Assembly: GCA_945897395.1 (NCBI GenBank)
Contig: CAMDFE010000108.1
Location: forward strand, 1-5,934
Reading direction: 5' to 3'
DNA from: Chryseobacterium gleum
Lineage (GTDB): Bacteria > Bacteroidota > Bacteroidia > Flavobacteriales_D > Sanyastnellaceae
DNA length: 5,934 nt
In this document: positions 1 to 5,245 of the stretch, one piece after another
Layout: the number at the start of each line of letters is the position of its first letter
Numbering within the stretch: the stretch's first letter is position 1
The notes under the pieces: generated by a model
Database searches by the model: none
Told to the model about the DNA's origin: nothing
Seen by the model: only the letters and a program-made list of their open reading frames with translations
Made by a program: the position numbers and the translations under genes

Positions 1-651
1 TTTGTATTTCATTTCCAACATCACATTCAACATACGCGTAACTTCTTGTTTGCGGCTTCCCGGAAGTAGGGCAATAATTGGTCGTTCATCTAAAAAATAT
101 TTCTTACGAAATTCTTCTGGAGAAACACGCTTGCGTTTGTTCACCTCATCGAGCAATGGGTGTCCAACAAACTGAACGTCCATTCCTTTTCTCGCGTAAA
201 AATCTTTTTCGAAGGGAAGTACTGCGTAGAGTTCTGTAACATCACGCTTAATCTTGTTTACGCGATTTTCTTTCCAAGCCCAAATTTGCGGAGCAATGTA
301 ATAATAAACAGGAATGCCTTGTTTCTTAGCCCATGCAGCAATGCGTAAGTTGAATCCAGGGTAGTCAATTAAGATCAAGGCATCTGGTCGCTCGCTTAAA
401 ATTTCATCTTTGCAACGTTGAATGTTTTTGAAAATGGTGCGAATATTCTTCAGCACTTCCCAAAATCCCATGAACGCTAAATCTTTGAAGTGTGTTGAAA
501 TTTTCACACCTTCCCGTTGCATTAAATCTCCGCCCCAACCTACGAGTTGAAGAGTAGGATCCTGCATCAACAAGGCCATGGCCAAATTACTTGCGTGCAA
601 ATCGCCAGATGCTTCTCCTGCGATGAAGAAGAATTTTTTTCCTTCTAGCAT
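1..651 (-). CDS. lpxB: Lipid-A-disaccharide synthase LpxB, 3' end missing
   Basis: LpxB is the inner-membrane-associated glycosyltransferase (GT19) that joins UDP-2,3-diacylglucosamine to lipid X to make the lipid A disaccharide. The visible 217 codons start at the ATG at 651-649 and leave the window in frame, so the C-terminal part is missing (the family is usually about 370-390 residues). Family motifs appear in order: GEASGD at residues 12-17, IDYPGFN at 95-101 (its Asp is in the position of the catalytic Asp), YIAPQIWAW from 118, VGHPLLDE around 162-169 and LLPGSRKQE around 195-203. The start is fixed by a TAATG junction: the stop codon of the upstream membrane-protein gene shares one base with this ATG, which implies translational coupling. 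It is the third gene of a surE-led cluster. No frameshift or missing motif is seen in the part present. Confidence 0.96.
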   Translation of the reverse strand, partial: MLEGKKFFFIAGEASGDLHASNLAMALLMQDPTLQLVGWGGDLMQREGVKISTHFKDLAFMGFWEVLKNIRTIFKNIQRCKDEILSERPDALILIDYPGFNLRIAAWAKKQGIPVYYYIAPQIWAWKENRVNKIKRDVTELYAVLPFEKDFYARKGMDVQFVGHPLLDEVNKRKRVSPEEFRKKYFLDERPIIALLPGSRKQEVTRMLNVMLEMKYK

Positions 652-959
652 TAGTATAAATAAATCGCAATAGGAACACTTACGATAACAACAGCGAGAA
701 GTCCCTTGCAGAAGTTATAATATTCTTGACGTATCATAACGAAGAACAAGATCACGTCGAACAAGATGCTTACCGTTACAAGTTTGTCATGGAAAATATC
801 GCTTCCTTGAACCAAAGTTTGGAAGAACCTGCTGAATGTCTGTCCGTTTAATTGTGCAATTAAAAATCCGAATACCACAAATCCTAAAGCTGCCCCTAGA
901 ATTCCTGCCGCAAGGCCATACGCGAACGTGTCAAGCTTTCCTTTTTTTACAGTGGCCAT
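651..959 (-). CDS. Small three-helix membrane protein of unknown function
   Basis: A 102-residue protein that I do not recognise as a named family. It has a short basic start (KKGK at 5-8) followed by three hydrophobic segments at about residues 12-36, 58-76 and 84-102. The first is glycine/alanine-rich with GxxxG-type spacing (Gly15, 19, 22, 26), as expected for tightly packed helices. The last ends at the C-terminus with aromatic residues. There is no signal peptidase site or catalytic motif. The ATG at 959-957 lies inside the end of surE (13-bp overlap) and the stop overlaps the lpxB start by one base, so it is translated between two core genes and is unlikely to be spurious. The position suggests, but does not show, a role in envelope or lipid A biology. 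The three-helix count comes from reading hydrophobicity by eye. Confidence 0.85.
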   Translation of the reverse strand: MATVKKGKLDTFAYGLAAGILGAALGFVVFGFLIAQLNGQTFSRFFQTLVQGSDIFHDKLVTVSILFDVILFFVMIRQEYYNFCKGLLAVVIVSVPIAIYLY

Positions 960-1720
960 TGTTGCAAATGTTTAAGCGTGTGATAAGCGGTTAAGTCATA
1001 CTGAACGGGCACTGCCGAAACGTACATGTTCGCCAACGCATATTCATCGGTGTCTTCGCCTTTGTCGTGATTGTGGAAGGTTCCAGTTAACCAATAATAA
1101 TCTTTTCCACTCGGATCTTTTCTTTGTTCGAACCAGTCGTCATAGAAGGCTTCGGCCTGACGACCGAAACGAATGCCTTTAATTTCTTCAATATTTCCTT
1201 TCGGAATATTCACATTCAAACAGAAATTTTCAGGAAGGTGTTCGTCGTTCAAAACATTGCGAACGATTATTTCAGCGTAATGCATAGATGCGGTGAAGTC
1301 TGCGTCCTCAGCGTAGTCTAGAAGAGAGAATCCAAGAGAGGTAATTCCTTCCATAGCTCCTTCCAATGCCGCCGACATGGTTCCGCTGTATAGAACGTTG
1401 GTGGCAGAGTTGTTTCCGTGATTTACCCCACTTAAAATGAGATCGGGCTTTTTCTTAATGATTTGTGAAATGCCGAACTTCACGCAATCGGCCGGAGTTC
1501 CCGAGCACGAATAGGCCTGAACCCCTTCACCAAAGATGTTTTGTTCTTGCGCGCGAATGATACCGTTAATGGTAACCGCGTGTCCCATTCCGCTTTGTGC
1601 TTTGTCTGGAGCAACCACAACGACTTGTCCGAATTTCTTCGCAACTTCCACCAATGAACGAATGCCTTTGGCCGTAATGCCATCATCGTTCACAACTAAA
1701 ATCGTACGTTCTGAATCCAT
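947..1720 (-). CDS. surE: 5'/3'-nucleotidase SurE
   Basis: SurE is a metal-dependent phosphatase that removes phosphate from nucleoside 5'- and 3'-monophosphates in the cytoplasm and is linked to stationary-phase survival. The 257-residue length matches the family. Diagnostic motifs are present: LVVNDDG at 8-14 with metal-binding Asp12 and Asp13, AQSGMGHA at 41-48 with metal ligand Ser43, SGTPADCV at 73-80, and LSGVNHGNN at 96-104 with metal ligand Asn100. All four expected metal ligands are intact. The ATG at 1720-1718 starts directly before the conserved first beta strand, so no longer start is needed. It is the first gene of a surE / membrane protein / lpxB cluster. A perfect TAnnTTTG promoter element ends only 4 nt before the ATG, so the mRNA may have almost no leader. 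Confidence 0.97.
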   Translation of the reverse strand: MDSERTILVVNDDGITAKGIRSLVEVAKKFGQVVVVAPDKAQSGMGHAVTINGIIRAQEQNIFGEGVQAYSCSGTPADCVKFGISQIIKKKPDLILSGVNHGNNSATNVLYSGTMSAALEGAMEGITSLGFSLLDYAEDADFTASMHYAEIIVRNVLNDEHLPENFCLNVNIPKGNIEEIKGIRFGRQAEAFYDDWFEQRKDPSGKDYYWLTGTFHNHDKGEDTDEYALANMYVSAVPVQYDLTAYHTLKHLQQWPL

Positions 1721-1724
1721 ACTG

Positions 1725-1732
1725 CAAACATA
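1725..1732 (-). promoter_or_regulatory. Candidate Bacteroidota -7 element for the surE cluster
   Basis: Read on the minus strand the bases are TATGTTTG, a perfect match to the Bacteroidota -7 consensus TAnnTTTG. Its last G is 4 nt from the surE ATG, which would place transcription start at or within a few bases of the start codon. I see no convincing TTG -33 element 17-23 bp upstream, so the call rests on the -7 match and position alone. Confidence 0.45.
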
Positions 1733-1778
1733 AGCTCGAAAAGTAGCTTCACTTGCCTCAGGTTCATGAATATTTCTT

Positions 1779-1786
1779 CATCTTTG
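1779..1786 (+). promoter_or_regulatory. Candidate -7 element for the thiolase-paaY-trmN6 cluster
   Basis: CATCTTTG matches TAnnTTTG with one mismatch (first base), and a TTG at 1753-1755 lies 23 bp upstream in the -33 position. Transcription would start near 1790, upstream of the ATG at 1805 but downstream of the alternative ATG at 1766. This supports the shorter thiolase start. It lies in the same roughly 85-bp divergent spacer as the surE element. Confidence 0.4.
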
Positions 1787-1804
1787 CTCAAGATTTATAA
1801 ACAT

Positions 1805-3001
1805 ATGAATGCATTCGTAGTAGGTGGTGTTCGCACCGCGATTGGAAGTTTTGGTGGAACGCTTGGTCCGGTAAGAGCCGATGATTTAGCAGCAGTTGCT
1901 TTGTCTGAACTCATGAAGAAATTTTCTAACCTTGATCCCGCTGTTATTTCAGATGTGTTCATGGGTTGCGCCAATCAGGCCGGAGAAGACAATCGCAACG
2001 TGGCCCGCATGGCGGTGTTGTTGGCCGGACTTCCGCATACTGTTCCAGCTGAAACATTGAATCGTTTGTGTGCTTCAGGTATGAGTGCTGTTGCTACTGC
2101 GGCTCGCGCTGCACATGCGAATGAGGGAGATGTTTTTATAGCAGGAGGAGTAGAGCACATGACTCGCGGACCGTGGGTGATTTCGAAAACCAGTTCGGCT
2201 TTCGGAAGAGACGCTCAGATGTTCGATTCTTCTTTCGGATGGCGTTTTGTGAATCCTAAAATGAAGGAGATGTATGGAGTAGATGCTATGGGTGAAACCG
2301 CTGAGAATTTAGCAGAGATGTTCAATATTTCTCGTGACGATCAAGACGCTTTCGCGCTTTGGTCTCAGCAAAAAGCAGCAGCCTCCATTGATTCGTTGAA
2401 GGAAGAAATTGTGAATGTTTCCATTCCAACTAAAAAAGGAGATGCAATTATTTTCAATACAGATGAATTTGCTAAGGCAGGAACGACTATGGAAGGTCTT
2501 GCAAAATTGCGCGCTTCATTTAGAAACGGAGGAACCGTAACTGCAGGAAATGCATCTGGATTGAATGATGGAGCAGCAGCCTTGTTAATGGCCAGTGAGA
2601 ATGGATTGAATGCACATCGATTAACGCCGTTGACGCGTGTGGTTTCTTCTGCAGTAAGCGGAGTAGAGCCACGCATCATGGGCATTGGTCCGGTTGAAGC
2701 ATCGAAGTTGGCGTTGAAGCGCGCGGGATTGACGCTCGATCAAATGGATATTTTAGAATTGAATGAAGCCTTCGCGGCGCAGGTTTTGGCTTGCACACGT
2801 CAGCTTGGATTGGAAGACAACGACGCGCGTATCAATCCGCAAGGAGGCGCCATTGCGTTGGGACATCCGCTTGGAATGAGCGGTGCGCGTTTGGTTCAAA
2901 CAGCCTCTATGCAGTTGGCTCGAAGTAATAAGAAATACGCTTTGTGCACCATGTGCATTGGCGTAGGGCAGGGGTATGCAGTGGTTTTAGAACGCGTGTA
3001 A
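1805..3001 (+). CDS. paaJ: 3-oxoadipyl-CoA thiolase (PaaJ/PcaF type)
   Basis: A degradative thiolase of 398 residues. It is expected to cleave 3-oxoadipyl-CoA with CoA into succinyl-CoA and acetyl-CoA, the last step of phenylacetyl-CoA or beta-ketoadipate catabolism. Thiolase catalytic residues are all visible: nucleophile Cys89 in NRLCASGM, NEAF at 320-323, His354 in GHPLG, and Cys384 in CIGVGQG. The subfamily call rests on stretches typical of PaaJ/PcaF: VRADDL, GCANQAGEDNRNVARM, GWRFVNPKMKEMYGVDAMGETAEN and TVTAGNASGLNDGAAA. The CIGVGQG motif has Val where most relatives have Gly. I chose the ATG at 1805 because the protein then starts directly on the conserved N-terminal strand. A start at 1766 adds 13 unconserved residues and lies upstream of the candidate promoter. 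The paaY-like gene begins 2 bp after the stop. A general acetyl-CoA acyltransferase role cannot be excluded. Confidence 0.9.
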   Translation: MNAFVVGGVRTAIGSFGGTLGPVRADDLAAVALSELMKKFSNLDPAVISDVFMGCANQAGEDNRNVARMAVLLAGLPHTVPAETLNRLCASGMSAVATAARAAHANEGDVFIAGGVEHMTRGPWVISKTSSAFGRDAQMFDSSFGWRFVNPKMKEMYGVDAMGETAENLAEMFNISRDDQDAFALWSQQKAAASIDSLKEEIVNVSIPTKKGDAIIFNTDEFAKAGTTMEGLAKLRASFRNGGTVTAGNASGLNDGAAALLMASENGLNAHRLTPLTRVVSSAVSGVEPRIMGIGPVEASKLALKRAGLTLDQMDILELNEAFAAQVLACTRQLGLEDNDARINPQGGAIALGHPLGMSGARLVQTASMQLARSNKKYALCTMCIGVGQGYAVVLERV

Positions 3002-3003
3002 CC

Positions 3004-3606
3004 ATGGCGAATATTTTTGAATTCAACGGATACATTCCAGTCATTCACGAGTCGGCTTTCATTCATCCGAATGCAACCGTAACGGGAAATGTGATTATTG
3101 GAAAGAACGTATACATTGGTCCGGGCGCTGCTATTCGCGGAGACTGGGGACAGATTATCATTTCAGACGGATGTAACGTACAAGAGAATTGCACCATTCA
3201 TATGTTTCCTGGAACCACTGTTGTTTTGGGCGAGAACGCGCACATTGGTCACGGAGCTATTGTGCACGGCGCGCAGATAGGTGCGAATACCTTGGTTGGA
3301 ATGAATGCGGTGTTAATGGACGATGTAATTGTGGAAGAAGAATGCATCATTGGCGCCTTGTGTTTTGTGCCTGCGAAAACTGTTGTTGAAAGAAGAAGTG
3401 TTATGGTTGGTAATCCGGCCAAGAAGGTGAAGGAAGTGAGCGATCAGATGCTCGAATGGAAGACGGAAGGAACAGGCTGGTATCAGCGTTTGCCAGAAGA
3501 ATGTCGAAATACCTTGCGCGCTGTTGAACCGCTTCGTGAAATTCCAGCGGATCGAAAGGTTCAAGACACGAAGGGCTATAATGCCTGGCACGAGCGCAAG
3601 TCATGA
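3004..3606 (+). CDS. paaY: PaaY-like hexapeptide-repeat thioesterase (gamma-carbonic-anhydrase fold)
   Basis: A 200-residue left-handed beta-helix protein. Hexapeptide repeats run from about residue 11 to 125 (for example VTGNVIIGKNVYIGPGAAIRGD). His66, His83 and His88 sit at the positions of the three zinc ligands of gamma-class carbonic anhydrases. The C-terminal region (WKTEGTGWYQRL, then a stretch ending AVEPLREIPADRK) is characteristic of PaaY rather than of CaiE or generic Yrd proteins. Known PaaY proteins hydrolyse dead-end CoA thioesters of the ring-opening steps of phenylacetate breakdown and so protect the pathway. The ATG at 3004 starts 2 bp after the thiolase stop and matches the usual N-terminus. 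An in-frame upstream extension from 2944 lies inside the thiolase and looks unlike the family. The last 4 bp overlap trmN6 (ATGA). Co-location with the thiolase supports the pathway assignment. The substrate is inferred. Confidence 0.9.
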   Translation: MANIFEFNGYIPVIHESAFIHPNATVTGNVIIGKNVYIGPGAAIRGDWGQIIISDGCNVQENCTIHMFPGTTVVLGENAHIGHGAIVHGAQIGANTLVGMNAVLMDDVIVEEECIIGALCFVPAKTVVERRSVMVGNPAKKVKEVSDQMLEWKTEGTGWYQRLPEECRNTLRAVEPLREIPADRKVQDTKGYNAWHERKS

Positions 3607-4280
3607 GTTTTCAGTTCAAGCAATTTTCTGTATCTCATGAATTTTCTTCCATGAAAGTGGGCACCGATGCGGTGTTGTTGGGTGCTTTCATTCAAACAGA
3701 AAAACAAGAAAAAATTTTAGAAGTAGGAACCGGCTGTGGCGTTATAGCGCTTATGCTTGCGCAAAAAGGAAATCGTGTTTTAGCGATCGACATTCATGCG
3801 CCATCGGTTGAAGAAGCGCAGCAGAATTTTAGCAACTCGGTTTTCTCGCCATTGTTAATTGCCGACGAGATTGATTTTTTCAAGCTTCAGGCACCGGTGA
3901 AATTCGATCGCATCGTTTCGAATCCACCTTTTTTTCAAAACAGTTTACAAGCCCCCGACGAAGCGCGCAATGCTGCGCGTCACGCCTTAAACGATTGGGT
4001 GAAACGATTCTGGGAACGCGCACACAAGTTAACTGGAAGGGTGAACGTGATTATCCCTGTCGAAGTCTTCGACGAATGGAAACGCGAAAGTGAATTGTCG
4101 AATTTTTTCTTGGTGAAGAAATGCGAAATCTTTTCTCGCTCCGATAAACCAGCCATTCGTTTCATCTTAGAATTTTATCGAATTGAACAGCAGCTTGAAG
4201 AAACCTCTCTTGTTCTCATGAATGAAGATGGGATACGGACGAAGGAGTACGCGGAGTTTGCGAGAGCTTACTATATGTAA
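3603..4280 (+). CDS. trmN6: tRNA1(Val) (adenine-37-N6)-methyltransferase TrmN6
   Basis: TrmN6 (YfiC family) uses SAM to methylate N6 of A37 next to the anticodon of tRNA1(Val). The 225-residue protein has the class I methyltransferase layout. The substrate-side N-terminal block FQFKQFSVSHEFSSMKVGTD covers residues 3-22. Motif I, EVGTGCG, is at 40-46 (SAM binding), and the acidic Asp63 sits at the end of the second strand. The catalytic NPPFF is at 107-111 (NPPY/FF binds the target adenine), followed by EARNAARH as in YfiC homologues. Length and start agree with the family. Its ATG overlaps the paaY stop (ATGA), implying translational coupling to a catabolic pair with no obvious functional link. 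The hairpin array begins at the first base after its TAA stop, so its mRNA 3' end probably carries that structure. Confidence 0.93.
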   Translation: MSFQFKQFSVSHEFSSMKVGTDAVLLGAFIQTEKQEKILEVGTGCGVIALMLAQKGNRVLAIDIHAPSVEEAQQNFSNSVFSPLLIADEIDFFKLQAPVKFDRIVSNPPFFQNSLQAPDEARNAARHALNDWVKRFWERAHKLTGRVNVIIPVEVFDEWKRESELSNFFLVKKCEIFSRSDKPAIRFILEFYRIEQQLEETSLVLMNEDGIRTKEYAEFARAYYM

Positions 4281-4293
4281 TCCTGCGGATCAA
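4281..4293 (+). repeat. Left terminal inverted repeat of the hairpin array
   Basis: TCCTGCGGATCAA here matches the reverse complement of 4432-4444 (TCCTGCAGATCAA) at 12 of 13 positions. The pair marks both outer edges of the array. No target-site duplication was found in the flanking bases, so mobility is only a possibility. Confidence 0.6.
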
Positions 4294-4431
4294 TTGCTAC
4301 GCAATCAATCACCTTCGGTGATCAATCCTACGGATTAATTGGAACGATTGATCGCAACGCGATTGATTCGAAGAATTGATCACGCAGTGATCGATCTCAA
4401 AGATTTCACCGAAGGTTTGATCACACAGTGA

Positions 4432-4444
4432 TTGATCTGCAGGA
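4432..4444 (-). repeat. Right terminal inverted repeat of the hairpin array
   Basis: TTGATCTGCAGGA, the inverted partner of 4281-4293 with one mismatch. It comprises the last TTGA spacer plus hairpin unit 12. A further TTGA follows at 4445-4448. Confidence 0.6.
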
Positions 4445-4451
4445 TTGATGA

Positions 4452-4473
4452 ATAAACAGCATATAAACAGCAT
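4452..4473 (+). repeat. Two tandem copies of ATAAACAGCAT
   Basis: Perfect 11-bp direct repeat (4452-4462 and 4463-4473) lying between the hairpin array and the mntA promoter, about 35 bp upstream of its -7 element. One helical turn per copy puts both copies on the same DNA face, as for an operator read by a repressor dimer. A simple slippage duplication is the alternative. The MntA/HepT family has no well-established DNA-binding autoregulator, so no binding protein is proposed. Confidence 0.6.
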
Positions 4474-4506
4474 ATGAAAATTAGTGCAAATTCTATTTCA
4501 TTAAAG

Positions 4507-4514
4507 TAGGTTTG
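4507..4514 (+). promoter_or_regulatory. Candidate -7 element for the mntA-hepT operon
   Basis: TAGGTTTG is a perfect TAnnTTTG match, with a weak -33-like TTAG around 4481-4484. Transcription would start at about 4518-4521. That lies downstream of the possible GTG start at 4517, so translation most likely begins at the ATG at 4541 with a leader of about 20 nt. Confidence 0.5.
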
Positions 4515-4540
4515 TTGTGATAGAAAATGTAAATTTGACT

Positions 4541-4876
4541 ATGCAATTGAATCACGAAATAGAAATGCAATTACCGAAGATGGTCGAGTTATTCGAGCGT
4601 CATGAGGTGTCGTGTGCTTCACTTTTCGGATCATGTATGAATGACAGATTTAACGATGCTAGCGACGTAGATGTTCTTGTTGAATTTTCGCCGCAAATTG
4701 ATCCACTAGTTAAGGGCACTTCGTTGCTTGAACTAGAAGAAGATTTGGAACAACTGCTTCATCGTAAAGTTGATTTAATCAGCTACTCAGCCATTCGCAA
4801 TCCCTATTTTCTATCAGAAGTGAACGAAACACGCTTGATAGTTTATGGAAAATCGATTGAAAAAACTTCTCTTTGA
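4541..4876 (+). CDS. mntA: MntA-type nucleotidyltransferase antitoxin (MNT domain)
   Basis: A minimal nucleotidyltransferase of 111 residues. It is expected to neutralise the HEPN toxin encoded next to it by adding AMP groups to a tyrosine beside the toxin active site. The catalytic signature GS-X10-DxD is complete: Gly30-Ser31, Asp42 and Asp44, with the later carboxylate Asp78 in RKVDLI. The usual ARG after GS is replaced by CMND, a variation that I associate with a Bacteroidota-type MNT subgroup also ending RNPYF. The ATG at 4541 is preferred over the in-frame GTG at 4517, which would add eight residues, because the candidate promoter puts transcription start at or after that GTG. The last 32 bp overlap hepT in another frame, typical of a coupled toxin-antitoxin pair. 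Confidence 0.88.
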   Translation: MQLNHEIEMQLPKMVELFERHEVSCASLFGSCMNDRFNDASDVDVLVEFSPQIDPLVKGTSLLELEEDLEQLLHRKVDLISYSAIRNPYFLSEVNETRLIVYGKSIEKTSL

Positions 4877-5180
4877 CGTTTTAATTTCTTGCGAGAATAT
4901 AGAGGTGTACATGCTCGGATGCGACTCCTTTCAGGAATTCGATGAAGACGTATTTCTTCAACACAGCATTGAAAGAAATATTGAGATCATTGGTGAAGCC
5001 CTAAAAAACGTAAGGAATATTAAGCCTGATATCGAAATCTCCCGCTTGAATGATGTTATAAACACGCGTAATAAATTAATTCATGGATATGACTCGATTG
5101 ACAATGCAATTATATACACCATCGTAATCAAGCACATTCCAATATTAAAAGAAGAGGTTACCCGGTTGATTGAAATGTGA
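4845..5180 (+). CDS. hepT: HepT-type HEPN toxin ribonuclease
   Basis: A 111-residue HEPN protein (DUF86/HepT family), the toxin partner of MntA. The metal-independent RNase motif RX4HXY is intact: Arg75, His80 and Tyr82 in RNKLIHGYD. The tyrosine is the residue AMPylated by MntA in characterised homologues, where the toxin acts on RNA, including tRNA 3' ends. The upstream helical block with HSIERNIEIIGEALKN at 40-55 is also typical of HepT. The sequence appears all-helical, and the length is normal for the family. The ATG lies 32 bp inside mntA, so translation is coupled and the antitoxin is made first. Codon use is more AT-rich than in paaJ or trmN6 (several ata, aat and tta codons), consistent with transfer. 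No disruption of the toxin is seen, so the pair is probably active. Confidence 0.9.
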   Translation: MENRLKKLLFDVLISCENIEVYMLGCDSFQEFDEDVFLQHSIERNIEIIGEALKNVRNIKPDIEISRLNDVINTRNKLIHGYDSIDNAIIYTIVIKHIPILKEEVTRLIEM

Positions 5181-5200
5181 GTTGTTACTTCATCCCTTCG

Positions 5201-5240
5201 CTTACCCTTTCTTACCCCCTCTTAACTTCTCTTACCTTTT
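5201..5240 (+). repeat. Four tandem copies of a 10-bp unit, CTTACCYYYT
   Basis: Units are CTTACCCTTT, CTTACCCCCT, CTTAACTTCT and CTTACCTTTT, with no gaps. The top strand is almost all pyrimidine, interrupted by one or two A per unit, and the period equals one helical turn. It starts 20 bp after the hepT stop. It could be a low-complexity relic, a phased binding tract or a source of unusual DNA structure. Confidence 0.8.
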
Positions 5241-5245
5241 GATTG

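Larger units (their letters stand above)
4281..4444. repeat. Array of twelve 3-nt-loop mini-hairpins with central polarity switch
   Basis: The 164 bp divide without remainder into twelve perfect or near-perfect inverted repeats, each with a 3-nt loop and a stem of 3-5 bp, separated by eleven 4-nt spacers. Units: 4281-4289, 4294-4304, 4309-4321, 4326-4334, 4339-4347, 4352-4362, 4367-4375, 4380-4390, 4395-4403, 4408-4416, 4421-4431, 4436-4444. Spacers read TCAA three times, then TTAA at 4335-4338, then TTGA (with TCGA and TTTC once each). Stems differ between units but stay complementary; exceptions are single T-G pairs in units 5 and 12. Loops in the left arm are TGC, TAC, TTC, TAC. In the right arm they are GAA, AAC, GAA, GCA, CAA, GAA, ACA, GCA. 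The outer 13 bp at each end form an inverted repeat (12/13). It abuts the trmN6 stop. It has no open reading frame and is not CRISPR. Function is unknown. Confidence 0.88.

Noticed and set aside
160..348. 62-codon plus-strand frame antisense to lpxB
   Set aside because: Overlaps clear lpxB coding sequence, and the product shows no family features.
1480..1686. 68-codon frame on the same strand inside surE
   Set aside because: It is a shifted frame within surE, which has all its motifs; there is no frameshift evidence.
1766..1804. Longer thiolase start adding 13 residues
   Set aside because: The added residues do not match thiolase N-termini, and the start lies upstream of the candidate -7 element.
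2365..2685. 106-codon open frame antisense to the thiolase
   Set aside because: It lies wholly inside a gene with complete catalytic motifs, has no recognisable domain and follows the codon bias of the sense gene.
3313..3604. Two antisense frames of 92 and 67 codons within paaY
   Set aside because: Both are shadows of a gene with clear hexapeptide repeats and metal ligands.
4281..4321. Rho-independent terminator for trmN6
   Set aside because: The longest stem is 5 bp and no T-tract follows any hairpin on either strand. Weak attenuation by the whole array is possible, but it is not a standard terminator.
4281..4444. CRISPR array
   Set aside because: The period is only 13-17 bp, units are palindromes of varying sequence and there are no unique spacers or cas genes.
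4517..4540. GTG start giving mntA eight extra residues
   Set aside because: It lies only 2 nt after the TAGGTTTG promoter element, at or before the predicted transcription start; the ATG at 4541 fits better.
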